Of a stretch of DNA of 64,000 nucleotides, positions 1-8,229 are shown one piece after another. The position numbers were made by a program, and so were the translations under genes. The notes under the pieces are model-generated. The model saw only the letters and a list, made by a program, of their open reading frames with translations, made no database searches and was not told the DNA's origin. This DNA is from Marimonas arenosa (lineage in GTDB: Bacteria; Pseudomonadota; Alphaproteobacteria; Rhodobacterales; Rhodobacteraceae): contig NZ_JANHAX010000002.1 in NCBI RefSeq assembly GCF_030848945.1, positions 558,001-622,000 of the forward strand, given 5' to 3'. Position 1 is the stretch's first letter. Each line of letters opens with the position of its first letter.

Positions 1-1
1 C

Positions 2-88
2 GGCGGCTGTTGCGTGCTCGTCTTCTATGAGGACGACTTCTCGGTTGTGACACCCGACACCAGCCCTTGTATGCACAACCATTACTGA
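2..88 (+). CDS. C-terminal end of an unidentified protein (partial)
   Basis: The reading frame enters from outside the window and gives 28 residues before a TGA at 86-88. The tail is acidic and aromatic and carries three cysteines, two of them adjacent near its start. It is too short to assign to a family. It runs toward rpmG on the same strand, and a promoter-like sequence lies between the two, so the genes need not be co-transcribed. Whether it is coding at all rests only on the open frame and its position. Confidence 0.4.
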   Translation, partial: GGCCVLVFYEDDFSVVTPDTSPCMHNHY

Positions 89-124
89 TTGTTCATTTAC
101 CGCGCGCGAGCGTGCAAAACCCGG

Positions 125-152
125 TTGACTCGTGCGCGGTATTCTCTAAAAG
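125..152 (+). promoter_or_regulatory. Probable promoter of rpmG
   Basis: A TTGACT box at 125-130 is followed after 16 bases by TAAAAG at 147-152, about 55 bases before the rpmG start. This fits the sigma-70 (RpoD) promoters of alphaproteobacterial ribosomal protein genes, in which the -35 box is usually the better conserved element. The call is by eye only. Confidence 0.4.
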
Positions 153-207
153 GCAGGCTTCATAAGAATTTCGCGGGCGCATGGCCGCCCGCTGCAGGAG
201 ACAGACC

Positions 208-375
208 ATGGCGAAGCCGACCACCATCAAGATCCGCCTGAACTCGACCGCCGGCACGGGCCACTTTTATGTGACCAAGAAGAACGCTCGCACCATGACG
301 GAAAAGATGACCGTACGGAAATACGACCCCGTGGCGCGCAAGCATGTCGAGTACAAGGAAGGCAAGATCAAGTAA
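208..375 (+). CDS. rpmG: 50S ribosomal protein L33
   Basis: This is a 55-residue basic protein of the large ribosomal subunit, exactly the usual bacterial L33 length. It starts [13 protein letters not shown] and contains the family signature [14 protein letters not shown]. It lacks the paired CxxC motifs of zinc-binding L33, so it is the zinc-independent (C-minus) form. The start is the ATG at 208, preceded by a GCAGGAGA ribosome site; the in-frame ATG at 181 would add nine residues foreign to the family. A promoter-like sequence lies upstream and an intrinsic terminator directly downstream, so it is probably a single-gene transcript. Confidence 0.97.
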   Translation: MAKPTTIKIRLNSTAGTGHFYVTKKNARTMTEKMTVRKYDPVARKHVEYKEGKIK

Positions 376-399
376 GATCGTCGCCCGAGACAACGCCAA

Positions 400-429
400 G
401 GCCGCGCCCGATCCGGACGCGGCCTTTTT
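400..429 (+). terminator. Rho-independent terminator of rpmG
   Basis: A perfect seven-base-pair stem (GGCCGCG at 400-406, CGCGGCC at 418-424) encloses an 11-base loop and is followed by TTTTT at 425-429 and a further T-rich stretch. It lies 25 bases after the rpmG stop and before the acetyltransferase start. Confidence 0.85.
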
Positions 430-482
430 CTTTTTCAGGCAGGGCCGGATCGGCGCGGGAGACAACAGCGAGGACCCCCGCC

Positions 483-983
483 ATGCCGGACCTGATCATC
501 CGTTCCGCCCGCAGCCGGGATCGCGCAAGCATCGGCAACGTGCTGGCGCGCTCCTACGGCACGTTGCTTGCCGCCGACTATCCCGAGGTGCTGTTGCAGG
601 AGGTTCTGCCGATCCTGACGCGGGTGCGGCCCGAATTGCTGGCCCAGCCCGGCTATCTGGTGGCCGAGCGGGCCGGGCGTGTCGCCGCCGTCGGTGGCTG
701 GACACCGGCGGCACCGCAGGGTGGTTCGGGCGGCGAGGACGTGGGCCATGTCCGGCACGTCGCCTGCGACCCGGAATGTCTCAGGCAGGGGGTGACGCGG
801 GCGCTGATGCTGGCAGCGATCGCCCAGGCGCGGGCGGCGGGGATGCGGCTCCTGTGCTGCCTCAGCACCCGCACGGCGGTGCCGTTCTATCACGCTCTGG
901 GGTTCGAAGGTGCGGCGGAGATCGAGTTGCGATTGCGGCCGGGGCTGTTCTTCCCGGCGGTCGACATGCGCCGTTGCCTGTGA
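483..983 (+). CDS. GNAT-family N-acetyltransferase
   Basis: This 166-residue protein has the size and order of elements of a single GNAT domain, which moves an acetyl group from acetyl-CoA to an amine. The acetyl-CoA pyrophosphate loop is visible as VACDPECLRQGVTRALM (about residues 93-109), corresponding to the V-x-P-xx-R/Q-x-G-x-G/A motif A. The later segment with FYHALGFE is the usual C-terminal strand-helix element of motif B. The substrate cannot be read from the sequence. It stands alone between the rpmG terminator and a DUF4342 gene on the same strand. Confidence 0.85.
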   Translation: MPDLIIRSARSRDRASIGNVLARSYGTLLAADYPEVLLQEVLPILTRVRPELLAQPGYLVAERAGRVAAVGGWTPAAPQGGSGGEDVGHVRHVACDPECLRQGVTRALMLAAIAQARAAGMRLLCCLSTRTAVPFYHALGFEGAAEIELRLRPGLFFPAVDMRRCL

Positions 984-1084
984 GCGGAGTTTTGCCGTCC
1001 CGGCCAGACGTGATCTGCGTCATGCCGATGTCGGCACAGGCCGTATACACTTCGCGCCGAATGGACTCAGCGAAGAGGTGTGAG

Positions 1085-1435
1085 ATGTCTGACGCAAGAC
1101 AGAACGGCGAAAAGAACGTCGAAACGAATGCCGAAAAGAAAACCACATGGGTGGAAGAGATCGAAGTTGCCGGCGAGCAACTGGTGGATTTCGTAAAGAA
1201 GATGGCCGCTGAGGGTCAGGTCCGGCGGCTACGCATATTGGAACCGGATGGAGATATCGCGGTCGATATCCCGCTGACCGTGGGTGCGATTGCCGGTGGT
1301 GCAGTCGTGATCGCCGCGCCGGTGCTGGCGGTGCTCGGGGCCTTGGCGGCGTTCGTGGCCAAAGTCAAGGTCGAGATCATACGTGATGAGGAGGCGCCGC
1401 AGCAGGAAACCGGTGAAAGCGGCGGCGAAGGCTGA
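1085..1435 (+). CDS. DUF4342 domain-containing membrane protein
   Basis: This is a 116-residue protein. The first 20 residues are polar and charged. Residues 22-98 match the DUF4342 pattern as I know it: a W-x-EE-x-EVAGEQLVD start, a charged helix, RRLRI(L/I)-x-PDGD, then IPLTVGAIAGG leading into one long hydrophobic segment of roughly 25 residues. The C-terminus is acidic. It is probably a small inner-membrane protein with a cytoplasmic head. The family has no established function. The start is the ATG after the GAGGTGTGAG ribosome site. It converges on the BI-1 gene, and a strong hairpin lies between them. Confidence 0.8.
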   Translation: MSDARQNGEKNVETNAEKKTTWVEEIEVAGEQLVDFVKKMAAEGQVRRLRILEPDGDIAVDIPLTVGAIAGGAVVIAAPVLAVLGALAAFVAKVKVEIIRDEEAPQQETGESGGEG

Positions 1436-1445
1436 AAGGATCCGG

Positions 1446-1480
1446 AAAAAAACAAGGGCCGGTCAAAGCGACCGGCCCTT
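1446..1480 (-). terminator. Rho-independent terminator of the Bax-inhibitor-1 gene
   Basis: An 11-base-pair perfect stem (1454-1464 with 1470-1480, loop AAAGC) lies between two convergent genes. On the minus strand it is followed by a run of T residues, seen as the A-rich stretch at 1446-1452 on the plus strand, so its stronger direction is for the minus-strand gene ending at 1504. It may also stop read-through from the DUF4342 gene. Confidence 0.9.
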
Positions 1481-1503
1481 GCGCAGCGTAAGACGCTTCC
1501 GGC

Positions 1504-2280
1504 TTATTCGCGATTGCCCAGCAATTGCAGCAGGAAGATGAACATGTTGATGAAGTCGAGGTAGAGCTGCAGCGCGCCCATGATGGCGGCCTTGCCCAGC
1601 CATTCGCTGTCGCCGTGGTGGGCGTGGGCGACATAGGTCGACTTGATGTTCTGGGTGTCATAGGCGGTGAGGCCGGCGAAGATCAGCACACCGATCATCG
1701 AGATCGCATAGGCCATGGCCGGCGATTGCAGGAACCAGTTGATCAGCATCGCAACCAGCAGGCCGATCACGCCCATGATCAGGAAGCTGCCCCAGCCCGA
1801 GATGTCCTTCTTGGTGGTATAGCCCCAGAGCGACAGTCCGGCGAAGGCAATTGCCGTCACCAGGAAGGTCTGTACGATCGAGAAATCGGTATAGACCAGG
1901 AAGATCGAGCTGAGCGAGACGCCGACGAGACCGGCATAAACCCAGAAGTAAAGCTGGGCTCCGGCCGCCGTCAGGCGGTTAAGCGCTGCGCCGAACAGGA
2001 ACACCATGGCCAGCGGTGCAAGGATCACCACCCAGCGCAGCGGCGAGGCATAGATCGCCTGACCCAGGGCCGAAAGATACTCGCCGTCGCGCAGCATGAT
2101 GCCGGTGGCGGTCGGGTCGCTGGTCACGGCCAGTCCGGCAATCGCCCAGGCCGCGAGCGCGGTAATCAGCATGCCCACGGACATGGTGCCGTAGACCTTG
2201 TTCATGTGGGCGCGAAGCCCGGCGTCGATCTCGGCCGTGCGGACGCCGGCACCGGCCCGGATCGTGTCGAATTCTGCCAT
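1504..2280 (-). CDS. Bax inhibitor-1 / YccA family membrane protein
   Basis: This 258-residue protein has seven hydrophobic segments and belongs to the BI-1 (TMBIM) family. Bacterial members are inner-membrane proteins of the YbhL/YccA/BsYetJ type; BsYetJ is a pH-sensitive calcium leak channel and E. coli YccA is linked to the FtsH protease. Family marks include an N-terminal amphipathic stretch (RAHMNKVYGTM), SLSSIFLVYT in the middle and the closing TAYDTQNIKS with its conserved aspartate, then LYLDFINMFIFLLQLLG. The start at 2280 has a GGAGG site eight bases upstream; an ATG seven codons earlier has none. It is monocistronic, with a terminator just downstream. Confidence 0.93.
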   Translation of the reverse strand: MAEFDTIRAGAGVRTAEIDAGLRAHMNKVYGTMSVGMLITALAAWAIAGLAVTSDPTATGIMLRDGEYLSALGQAIYASPLRWVVILAPLAMVFLFGAALNRLTAAGAQLYFWVYAGLVGVSLSSIFLVYTDFSIVQTFLVTAIAFAGLSLWGYTTKKDISGWGSFLIMGVIGLLVAMLINWFLQSPAMAYAISMIGVLIFAGLTAYDTQNIKSTYVAHAHHGDSEWLGKAAIMGALQLYLDFINMFIFLLQLLGNRE

Positions 2281-2440
2281 CGAAATCCTCCGAAATTTCA
2301 TTCAGTTCCCCCGGCGCGGGATGCACCGGAGGGTCACGGAGGAATATCGTGTAACTGCGACATATTTTCAAGGACAACGGAACGCGTTCGGGCGGAAACG
2401 CTCTGTTTTGTGATTCATCAGGGTTTGCAAGCCGACTTCT

Positions 2441-2659
2441 TCAGCCGCGCCAATGCTCTGGTGCGTCCCAGAATGGACGCCGCGCTTCGGCCAGCGCCGC
2501 GTTGCGGGTGACGCCGATATCGGCCAGCGCATCGGTATCGAGCCGGGCGAGCTGCTCCCGCTGCCGCCGCAAAGACAGGAGGGCTGAAAGCTGCGGACCG
2601 CGCAGGACCGGGCGCCGGAACCAGGGGGAGAACCGCGCGAGGGTAGATGGTGTGGACAT
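2441..2659 (-). CDS. DUF1127 domain-containing small protein
   Basis: This is a 72-residue protein whose second half is a DUF1127 domain: RRQREQLARLDTDALADIG followed by an NAALAEARRPFW tail. DUF1127 proteins are small arginine-rich proteins common in alphaproteobacteria; some influence RNA turnover, phosphate or stress responses, but the role of this one is unknown. The start is the ATG at 2659, preceded by AAGGAG; longer in-frame starts would run into the lysR leader. It is divergent from the LysR gene across about 140 bases, so the regulator may control it. Confidence 0.85.
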   Translation of the reverse strand: MSTPSTLARFSPWFRRPVLRGPQLSALLSLRRQREQLARLDTDALADIGVTRNAALAEARRPFWDAPEHWRG

Positions 2660-2798
2660 ACTCTTCTCCTTTCGTGATTGAATTATCGGTTGGTATTCCC
2701 GTTCGTGATATCTAGAGCCACGAAAAGCATCTTGAAAATGAATATATGAGAGAGTTAACATCAATAGTTGTGATGATATGGCGGAGCAGGAGTCTGGA

Positions 2799-3650
2799 AT
2801 GCGCAATCTCGATCTGACGACGCTGAGGTCGTTTGTGGCGGTGGCCGATCACGGCGGGGTGACCCGGGCGGCGGGGATGCTGAACCTGACGCAGTCGGCG
2901 GTGTCGATGCAGCTCAAGCGACTGGAAGAGCTGCTCGGGACCGAGTTGCTCGACCGGAGCAACCGCAAGATCGCGCTGACGGCAAACGGTGAGCAGCTTA
3001 TGGGTTATGCACGGCGGATGGTGCAGCTGAACGACGAGGTTGTGGCGCGGCTGACCGATCAGCTTTACGAGGGTGAGATCGTCCTGGGGGTGCCGCATGA
3101 CATCGTCTATCCGCTGATCCCGAAAGTGCTGCAGGAATTTCATGCCCGGTTCCCGCGGATGAAGGTGCAACTGGTGTCATCTTGGACCAATCAACTGAAG
3201 GAGGAGTTCGTCCGCGGCGAGGCGTCGATCATCCTGACGACGGAAACCGAAACCGGACCCGGAGCCGAAACGCTGACCAAGAAGCCGCTGACCTGGATGG
3301 GTGCACCGGGCGGGTCGGCGTGGCGCCAACGGCCGCTAAGGCTCGCCTTCGAGCGCCGCTGTGCGTTCCGGCCACAGGCGATCCACGCTCTGAACGCCGC
3401 CGGAATACCCTGGGAGATCGCGATCGAAACGCAGTCGGACCGGGCGATCGAGGCGACGATCAGCGCTGATCTGGCGGTGAATGCGATGATCGAGGGCACC
3501 GAACCGCCGCACCTGGAGCCGGTGGCGCACGGCGCGGCCTTGCCAGCACTGCCGGAACACCGGATCAACCTCTATTGCACCGATTTCGCCCAGGACGAGG
3601 CCGCGGTGACATTGGCGGGCCTGATTCGCCAGGCTTTCCGCCAATGGTAG
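2799..3650 (+). CDS. LysR-family transcriptional regulator
   Basis: This 283-residue protein has the normal LysR layout: an N-terminal winged helix-turn-helix (about residues 2-62, with RAAGMLNLTQSAVSMQLKRLE and LLDRSNRKIALTANG), a linker helix and a two-lobe effector-binding domain from about residue 85. The start chosen is the ATG at 2799, with AGGAG nine bases upstream; the earlier ATG at 2778 lacks a site. It is divergent from the DUF1127 gene, and its tail meets the quinone oxidoreductase gene 16 bases away. The effector cannot be told. The divergent DUF1127 gene and its own gene are the likeliest targets. Confidence 0.9.
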   Translation: MRNLDLTTLRSFVAVADHGGVTRAAGMLNLTQSAVSMQLKRLEELLGTELLDRSNRKIALTANGEQLMGYARRMVQLNDEVVARLTDQLYEGEIVLGVPHDIVYPLIPKVLQEFHARFPRMKVQLVSSWTNQLKEEFVRGEASIILTTETETGPGAETLTKKPLTWMGAPGGSAWRQRPLRLAFERRCAFRPQAIHALNAAGIPWEIAIETQSDRAIEATISADLAVNAMIEGTEPPHLEPVAHGAALPALPEHRINLYCTDFAQDEAAVTLAGLIRQAFRQW

Positions 3651-3666
3651 TGGCGTGACCGCAAGG

Positions 3667-4638
3667 TCAGGGCGTGACGATCACCTTGCCGGTGGACTTG
3701 CGGCTGCGCAGAAGCTCCAGCGCCTGGTCGGCGCGGGCCAGCGGCAGACGGTGGCTGATATGCGGCGCAATCCGGCCGTCGGCCAGCCAGGTGAACAGCG
3801 TGGCGAGGCTCTGAGTCACTACCTCGGGGCGGAATTTCAGGTAACCGCCCCAGTAGAAGCCGAGCACATCGATATTCTTGACCAGCAGGTGATTGGCCGG
3901 GATCTGAGGCACATCGCCGGAGGCAAAGCCGATCACCAGCATGCGCGCTTCGGGGTTGCAGGCGCGCAGGGCGGCGCGGAACTGATCGCCGCCAACCGGG
4001 TCATAGACCACGTCGGCGCCGCCGAGCGACTTGACCGCGTCGCGGATATCGTCGGTTTCGGCATCGATCAGATGATCGGCGCCGGCTTGGGCGGCGACCT
4101 CGAGCTTGTCCTTGCCGCGGGCACAGGCGATCACCCGGGCGCCCATCAGCTTGCCGATTTCGACCGCAGTGAGACCGACGCCGCCGGCGGCACCCAGCAC
4201 TAGCAGGGTTTCGCCGCGCCTGAGCCGGGCCTTGTAATCGAGCGCGACATGCGAGGTGCCATAGGCAATCTGAAGCGCCGCAGCCTGTTCGAGATCGGCG
4301 GTTTCGGGCAGGGCGACGACCCGGTCCGCGGGGAAGCAGCCATAGTCCGCCAACCCGCCCCGGCCGCCGAACACCGCCACCTTGGCCCCTGGTGCCGGTC
4401 CGTCGACCCCGGGGCCCAGCGTCTCGACATAGCCGGCCACTTCCATACCGAGGGTGAAGGGCGGTTCGGGGGTGTCCTGGTACTTGCCCTCGATCATCAG
4501 GAGATCGGCAAAGTTGAGTCCGCACGCGGCGATTCGCACCAAAATTTCGCCCGGAGCCGGTGTGGGGCGCGGGATTTCGGCATGCTCTGGTGGCATTCCG
4601 GCGCTGGAAACTTGGTAGGCGTGCATCGAAAAATCCAT
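3667..4638 (-). CDS. NADPH:quinone oxidoreductase family protein (zinc-independent MDR)
   Basis: This is a 323-residue medium-chain dehydrogenase/reductase. The N-terminal GroES-like half carries GEILVRIAACGLNFADLLMI and PFTLGMEVAG. The NADPH-binding Rossmann fold shows VLGAAGGVGLTAVEIGKLMG (about residues 146-165). The cysteine cluster of the structural zinc is absent, as in quinone oxidoreductases (QOR, Zta1/CryZ), which reduce quinones or alpha,beta-unsaturated carbonyls with NADPH. It ends with the RSRKSTGKVIVTP tail typical of the group. The start at 4638 has AAGG about 12 bases upstream; a second ATG four codons later is possible. It is convergent with lysR. Confidence 0.88.
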   Translation of the reverse strand: MDFSMHAYQVSSAGMPPEHAEIPRPTPAPGEILVRIAACGLNFADLLMIEGKYQDTPEPPFTLGMEVAGYVETLGPGVDGPAPGAKVAVFGGRGGLADYGCFPADRVVALPETADLEQAAALQIAYGTSHVALDYKARLRRGETLLVLGAAGGVGLTAVEIGKLMGARVIACARGKDKLEVAAQAGADHLIDAETDDIRDAVKSLGGADVVYDPVGGDQFRAALRACNPEARMLVIGFASGDVPQIPANHLLVKNIDVLGFYWGGYLKFRPEVVTQSLATLFTWLADGRIAPHISHRLPLARADQALELLRSRKSTGKVIVTP

Positions 4639-4937
4639 GTATGTGGAGACCTTGTCTTATCCGCAGATGTTTTGAGACGTCAAAGAAGAAAGCTCGAGGG
4701 AGAGGCGATTCCCCTTGTTTTACCGAAGGTTGAGCCCGTTTAGATTGCGCAGAGTAACATTGTTTTCACCTTTTAGCTGTATTTCATCTTCATATGGAAA
4801 GGCTGAAATGCTAGATTCAACCCAACCTTTGTTGCAATCAAAAGCATGGCAGCGAACTCGGGCCGTTCCGGAGAAAAACTTGGGGACCCGCCGGACGATC
4901 GCCCTAACAACAGGACGAAGGTGATAAGGAGTTGTAA
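4639..4937. promoter_or_regulatory. Divergent control region between the oxidoreductase and the XRE regulator
   Basis: These 299 bases have no convincing reading frame. They are more AT-rich than their surroundings, as expected for a region holding two divergent promoters. An AAGGAG ribosome site lies just before the XRE start at 4938. I could not pick out a confident operator. Confidence 0.5.
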
Positions 4938-5303
4938 ATGGCACACCCCGTAGATGTTCACGTTGGGAAACGGATTCGCCACCGCCGCTGGCTTGTGGGA
5001 ATGACCCAGCAACAATTGGCCGAACAGGTTGGGATCAAGTTCCAGCAGATTCAGAAATACGAGACCGGGGCCAACCGGGTGAGCGCATCGCGGCTTTGGG
5101 ACATTTCCGAAGCGCTCGACGTGCCGGTGAGTTTCTTCTTCGAAGGGCTCGACGCAGAGGCCGTGAAACCCGGCGACGCCGTCCCGGCCGATCTGATGGG
5201 GGACAAGGAGGCACTCGATCTTGTGCGGTCCTACTACGCGATCCCCGAAAATCAGCGCCGGCGGCTGTTCGACCTGGCGCGGGTTCTGTCCGACGTGGCT
5301 TGA
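4938..5303 (+). CDS. XRE-family transcriptional regulator (PraR-like)
   Basis: This 121-residue protein has a helix-turn-helix at about residues 10-65: GKRIRHRRWLVGMTQQQLAEQVGIKFQQIQKYETGANRVSASRLWDISEALDVPVSFFF, written here in continuous order but readable as five helices. This layout, with IQKYE-x-G-x-NR and VPVSFFFE, is that of rhizobial PraR/PhrR, which represses quorum-sensing and biofilm genes. A short C-terminal part (about 80-121) with RSYYAIPENQRRRLFDLARVL may mediate dimer contacts. A strong AAGGAG site sets the start. The downstream phosphatase gene follows after 68 bases on the same strand and may share its transcript. Confidence 0.88.
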   Translation: MAHPVDVHVGKRIRHRRWLVGMTQQQLAEQVGIKFQQIQKYETGANRVSASRLWDISEALDVPVSFFFEGLDAEAVKPGDAVPADLMGDKEALDLVRSYYAIPENQRRRLFDLARVLSDVA

Positions 5304-5371
5304 GCCTGCGGAGCCGGCGGGCTACCTCTGCACCAAAGCGGGGGCGCCGTTATGGCACGGAGGCAAGGCGC

Positions 5372-6196
5372 GTGAGCGTTTACGACGACAACACGGTTCA
5401 GGACATCAGGAAGACCGCCCACGCGATGGCCGATGCGGCCCGCCGGGCGGTCTTGCCGTTTTTCCGGGACGCCGGCCTGACCGCCGAGAACAAGGGCGAA
5501 AAGCTGTTCGACGGCGGCTTCGACCCGGTGACCGAGGCCGATCGTGCGGTCGAGTCGGCGATGCGCGGAGTGCTGGCGCGGGTCCGTCCCGAAGACGGCG
5601 TGCTGGGTGAGGAGCTGGGAGCCAGCAACGGCCACAGCGGTCTCACCTGGGTGCTCGACCCGATCGACGGCACGCGCGGCTTCATCTCGGGTACGCCGAC
5701 CTGGGGCGTTCTGATCGCGGTGAGTGGCGAGGACGGCCCGGTCTTCGGCATGATTGACCAGCCCTACATCGGTGAACGCTTCTGGGGCGGGTTTGGCGAG
5801 GCCAGGATGCAAGGGCCGCAGGGTGCGCGCGCTCTCGGGGTGCGCGGCTCGCGTCCGCTCGATGAGGCGATCCTGTTCACCACCTTCCCCGAGGTCGGCA
5901 CAAAAGCCGAAGGAGCCGCCTTTCGGAAGGTGGCGGACCGGGTGCGGCTGACACGGTACGGGATGGACTGTTATGCCTATGCCCTGCTGGCGGCGGGTCA
6001 GATCGACCTGGTGATCGAGGCGGGGTTGTCGAACTATGACATCCAGGCGCCGATCGCGGTGATCGAGGCCGCGGGCGGCATCGTCACCGACTGGCGCGGC
6101 GGCCCGGTGCATGAAGGCGGGCGCGCGGTGGCCGCCGCCGGCGTCCAGCAGCACGTGGCGGCACTCCAGATCCTTGAAAAAATGCCGCTTGATTGA
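5372..6196 (+). CDS. hisN: Inositol monophosphatase family protein, probable histidinol-phosphatase
   Basis: This 274-residue Mg2+-dependent phosphatase belongs to the inositol monophosphatase superfamily. The metal-binding signatures are GEELGAS (E-E of motif 1), WVLDPIDGTRGFISG (motif 2) and SNYDIQAPIAVIEAAGG (motif 3, with the W-D-x-A-P pattern here Y-D-x-Q-A-P). DPIDGTRGFISG resembles alphaproteobacterial HisN enzymes that make histidinol from histidinol phosphate; other members cleave inositol phosphates or PAP, so the substrate is inferred. The start is a GTG at 5372 with GGAGG eight bases upstream; the frame extends upstream only through sequence coding the XRE regulator. Confidence 0.85.
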   Translation: MSVYDDNTVQDIRKTAHAMADAARRAVLPFFRDAGLTAENKGEKLFDGGFDPVTEADRAVESAMRGVLARVRPEDGVLGEELGASNGHSGLTWVLDPIDGTRGFISGTPTWGVLIAVSGEDGPVFGMIDQPYIGERFWGGFGEARMQGPQGARALGVRGSRPLDEAILFTTFPEVGTKAEGAAFRKVADRVRLTRYGMDCYAYALLAAGQIDLVIEAGLSNYDIQAPIAVIEAAGGIVTDWRGGPVHEGGRAVAAAGVQQHVAALQILEKMPLD

Positions 6197-6260
6197 GGCG
6201 GACAGCAGGCCGATACTCGGGGCGCTGCGCGGGTCTTGAGCCCCTTTTCCCCCGCGTTGC

Positions 6261-6300
6261 CCCAAGGTGTCTGAGGGGGGCGGACCGTTCCTTGGGAGGC
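6261..6300 (+). promoter_or_regulatory. Inverted repeat overlapping the ribosome site of the deaminase gene
   Basis: CCCAAGG (6261-6267) and CCTTGGG (6290-6296) form a perfect seven-base inverted repeat with a 22-base loop. The right arm runs into GGGAGGC (6294-6300), the ribosome site of the ATG at 6305. In RNA the hairpin would hide part of that site, so it could damp or regulate translation. Confidence 0.4.
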
Positions 6301-6304
6301 TGGG

Positions 6305-7645
6305 ATGCGCGAAATCCTGATCCGCAACGCTGATTTTCTTCTGACCATGAATGATGCCCGCGACGAGTTGCGTGGTGCCGACGTGCTGATCCGGGGTGGG
6401 GCAATTGTCTCGGTGGGGCATGGCCTCAAGACCTCGGGCGAGGTGATCAAGGCGGCGGGCTGTGTGGTGACGCCGGGGCTGGTGAATACCCATCACCACC
6501 TCTACCAGAGCATGACCCGGGCGGTGCCGGGCGGGCAGGACGCGCTGTTGTTCGGCTGGCTCAAGACGCTTTACCCGATATGGGCGCGGATGGGGCCGGA
6601 AGAAATTTTCGTCAGCGCGCAAGTAGGGCTGGCGGAACTGGCGCTTAGCGGCTGCACCCTGTCGTCGGACCACCTTTATCTCTTTCCCAACGGGGCGCGG
6701 CTCGATGATACCATCGCGGCGGCGCAGGAGGTGGGGCTGCGGTTCCATCCCACCCGAGGGGCGATGAGCATTGGCGAAAGCGACGGCGGGCTGCCGCCGG
6801 ATTCTCTGGTCGAGAATGAAGCGAAAATCCTGGAGGACTGCATCCGGGCGATCGACGCGCATCACGACGCGGGCGATGGTGCGATGGTCCGGGTCGGCGT
6901 GGCGCCGTGTTCGCCGTTTTCAGTGAGCCGCGAGCTGATGCGCGATGCTGCACTGTTGGCGCGCGACAAGGGGGTGATGCTGCACACCCATCTGGCCGAG
7001 AACGACGAGGACATCGCCTATTCCGAGGCGATGTTCGGCTGTCGGCCGGGGCAATATGCCGAGGATCTGGGCTGGACCGGTGCTGACGTATGGCATGCCC
7101 ATTGCGTCAAGCTCGACGGGCAGGAAATCGAACTGTTCGCGCGTTCGGGCACCGGCGTGGCGCATTGCCCCTGTTCCAATTGTCGGCTGGGCAGCGGCAT
7201 TGCCCCGGTGCGGGACATGCGCGATGCCGGGGTCAAGGTGGGGCTTGGCGTCGATGGTTCGGCCAGCAATGACAGTGGCAACCTCGTGGCCGAGGCGCGG
7301 CAGGCGATGCTGTTGCAACGAGTCGCCCGCGGCGCCGACGCCATGAGCGCCCGCGAGGCACTGGAGATCGCCACCCGGGGCGGGGCGCAGGTGCTGGGCC
7401 GCGACGATTGCGGCGAGATCACCCCGGGCAAACGGGCCGATATCGCGATCTGGGACGTAACCGGGGTGGAAAGCGCCGGCAGCTGGGATCCGGCGGCGGT
7501 CTTGCTGGCGGGGCCGACCCGGGTGCGGGACCTTCTGGTGGAAGGTCGACGGGTGGTGAAAGAGGGGCGGATGGCGTCGCTCGATCTGGGGCGTGTCATC
7601 GAGCGCCAGAACGTGCTGGCGCTCCGGCTGGCCGAGGCGGTATGA
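6305..7645 (+). CDS. 8-oxoguanine deaminase (amidohydrolase superfamily)
   Basis: This 446-residue amidohydrolase has the class signature of metal-dependent deaminases: an HxH pair in PGLVNTHHHLYQS (about residues 58-68), a later HTHLAEN, an AHC-V-KLD segment and the acid in LGVDGSASND. Length and these motifs match 8-oxoguanine deaminase (EC 3.5.4.32), which turns 8-oxoguanine into uric acid and ammonia; the family also includes guanine and chlorohydrolase-type enzymes, and VNTHHHLYQS favours the 8-oxoguanine group. It acts in the cytosol. It stands about 9 kb from the nucleobase uptake operon, with which it would fit functionally. Confidence 0.85.
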   Translation: MREILIRNADFLLTMNDARDELRGADVLIRGGAIVSVGHGLKTSGEVIKAAGCVVTPGLVNTHHHLYQSMTRAVPGGQDALLFGWLKTLYPIWARMGPEEIFVSAQVGLAELALSGCTLSSDHLYLFPNGARLDDTIAAAQEVGLRFHPTRGAMSIGESDGGLPPDSLVENEAKILEDCIRAIDAHHDAGDGAMVRVGVAPCSPFSVSRELMRDAALLARDKGVMLHTHLAENDEDIAYSEAMFGCRPGQYAEDLGWTGADVWHAHCVKLDGQEIELFARSGTGVAHCPCSNCRLGSGIAPVRDMRDAGVKVGLGVDGSASNDSGNLVAEARQAMLLQRVARGADAMSAREALEIATRGGAQVLGRDDCGEITPGKRADIAIWDVTGVESAGSWDPAAVLLAGPTRVRDLLVEGRRVVKEGRMASLDLGRVIERQNVLALRLAEAV

Positions 7646-7694
7646 TCGAACACGGGATCGCGGGGCGCAGACCTGCCTTGCCGGGAGGAAACAC

Positions 7695-8123
7695 ATGCGG
7701 GTTATGGCCGTTTTCCTGGTGTTCATCGCCAGCCTGGCGCGGGCCGAACCCGTGCGCGAGGTGGCGCAGCTGACCAACCGGTTTCGCGCGGCGCAAGGGT
7801 TGGCGCCGCTCAGCGTGTCGTTGGTGCTTGAGGCCGTGGCCGATGCGCATGGCCGGGACATGGCGCGCAAGGGGTTTTTCTCGCACACGGGGTCGGACGG
7901 GTCGAGCGTCGGTCGGCGAGCGAAGCGCCAGGGCTATCGCTATTGCTTGATTGCCGAGAATATCGCCAAGGGACAGAGAACGTCGGCCGAAGTGATGAAG
8001 ACCTGGACCGCGTCGCGAGGCCATCGCAGCAACATGTTGCAGGCCAAGCTGCGCGACATCGGGGTGGCCCGGGTTGGCAACATCTGGGTGATGGTGCTGG
8101 GCACGCGCATGGGCGGCTGCTGA
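7695..8123 (+). CDS. CAP-domain (SCP-like) secreted protein
   Basis: This 142-residue protein begins with a short signal peptide (MRVMAVFLVFIASLARA, cleaved before EP). The rest is one CAP/SCP domain: NRFRAAQGLAPLSVS helix, the zinc-site histidines in ADAHGRDMARKGFFSHTG and ENIAKG, and the closing motif ASRGHRSNMLQ followed by DIGVA. Bacterial CAP proteins are secreted and mostly unstudied; some bind lipids or act at the cell wall. The start is the ATG at 7695, preceded by GGGAGGAA. A longer in-frame start inside the deaminase gene would destroy the signal peptide. Confidence 0.88.
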   Translation: MRVMAVFLVFIASLARAEPVREVAQLTNRFRAAQGLAPLSVSLVLEAVADAHGRDMARKGFFSHTGSDGSSVGRRAKRQGYRYCLIAENIAKGQRTSAEVMKTWTASRGHRSNMLQAKLRDIGVARVGNIWVMVLGTRMGGC

Positions 8124-8229
8124 AACCCGCCGGCCACCGCGGGAAACGGTACGTCAGGGCATTCCGACCCATTGTTTTTCAGGTCGCATTTCCCCTATGG
8201 TCCGGCCAGCGGCGGATAGGGGGCAGGAG

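Noticed and set aside
5252..6865. 537-codon minus-strand frame opposite the phosphatase and deaminase genes
   Set aside because: No recognisable domain and complete overlap with two clear genes on the other strand.
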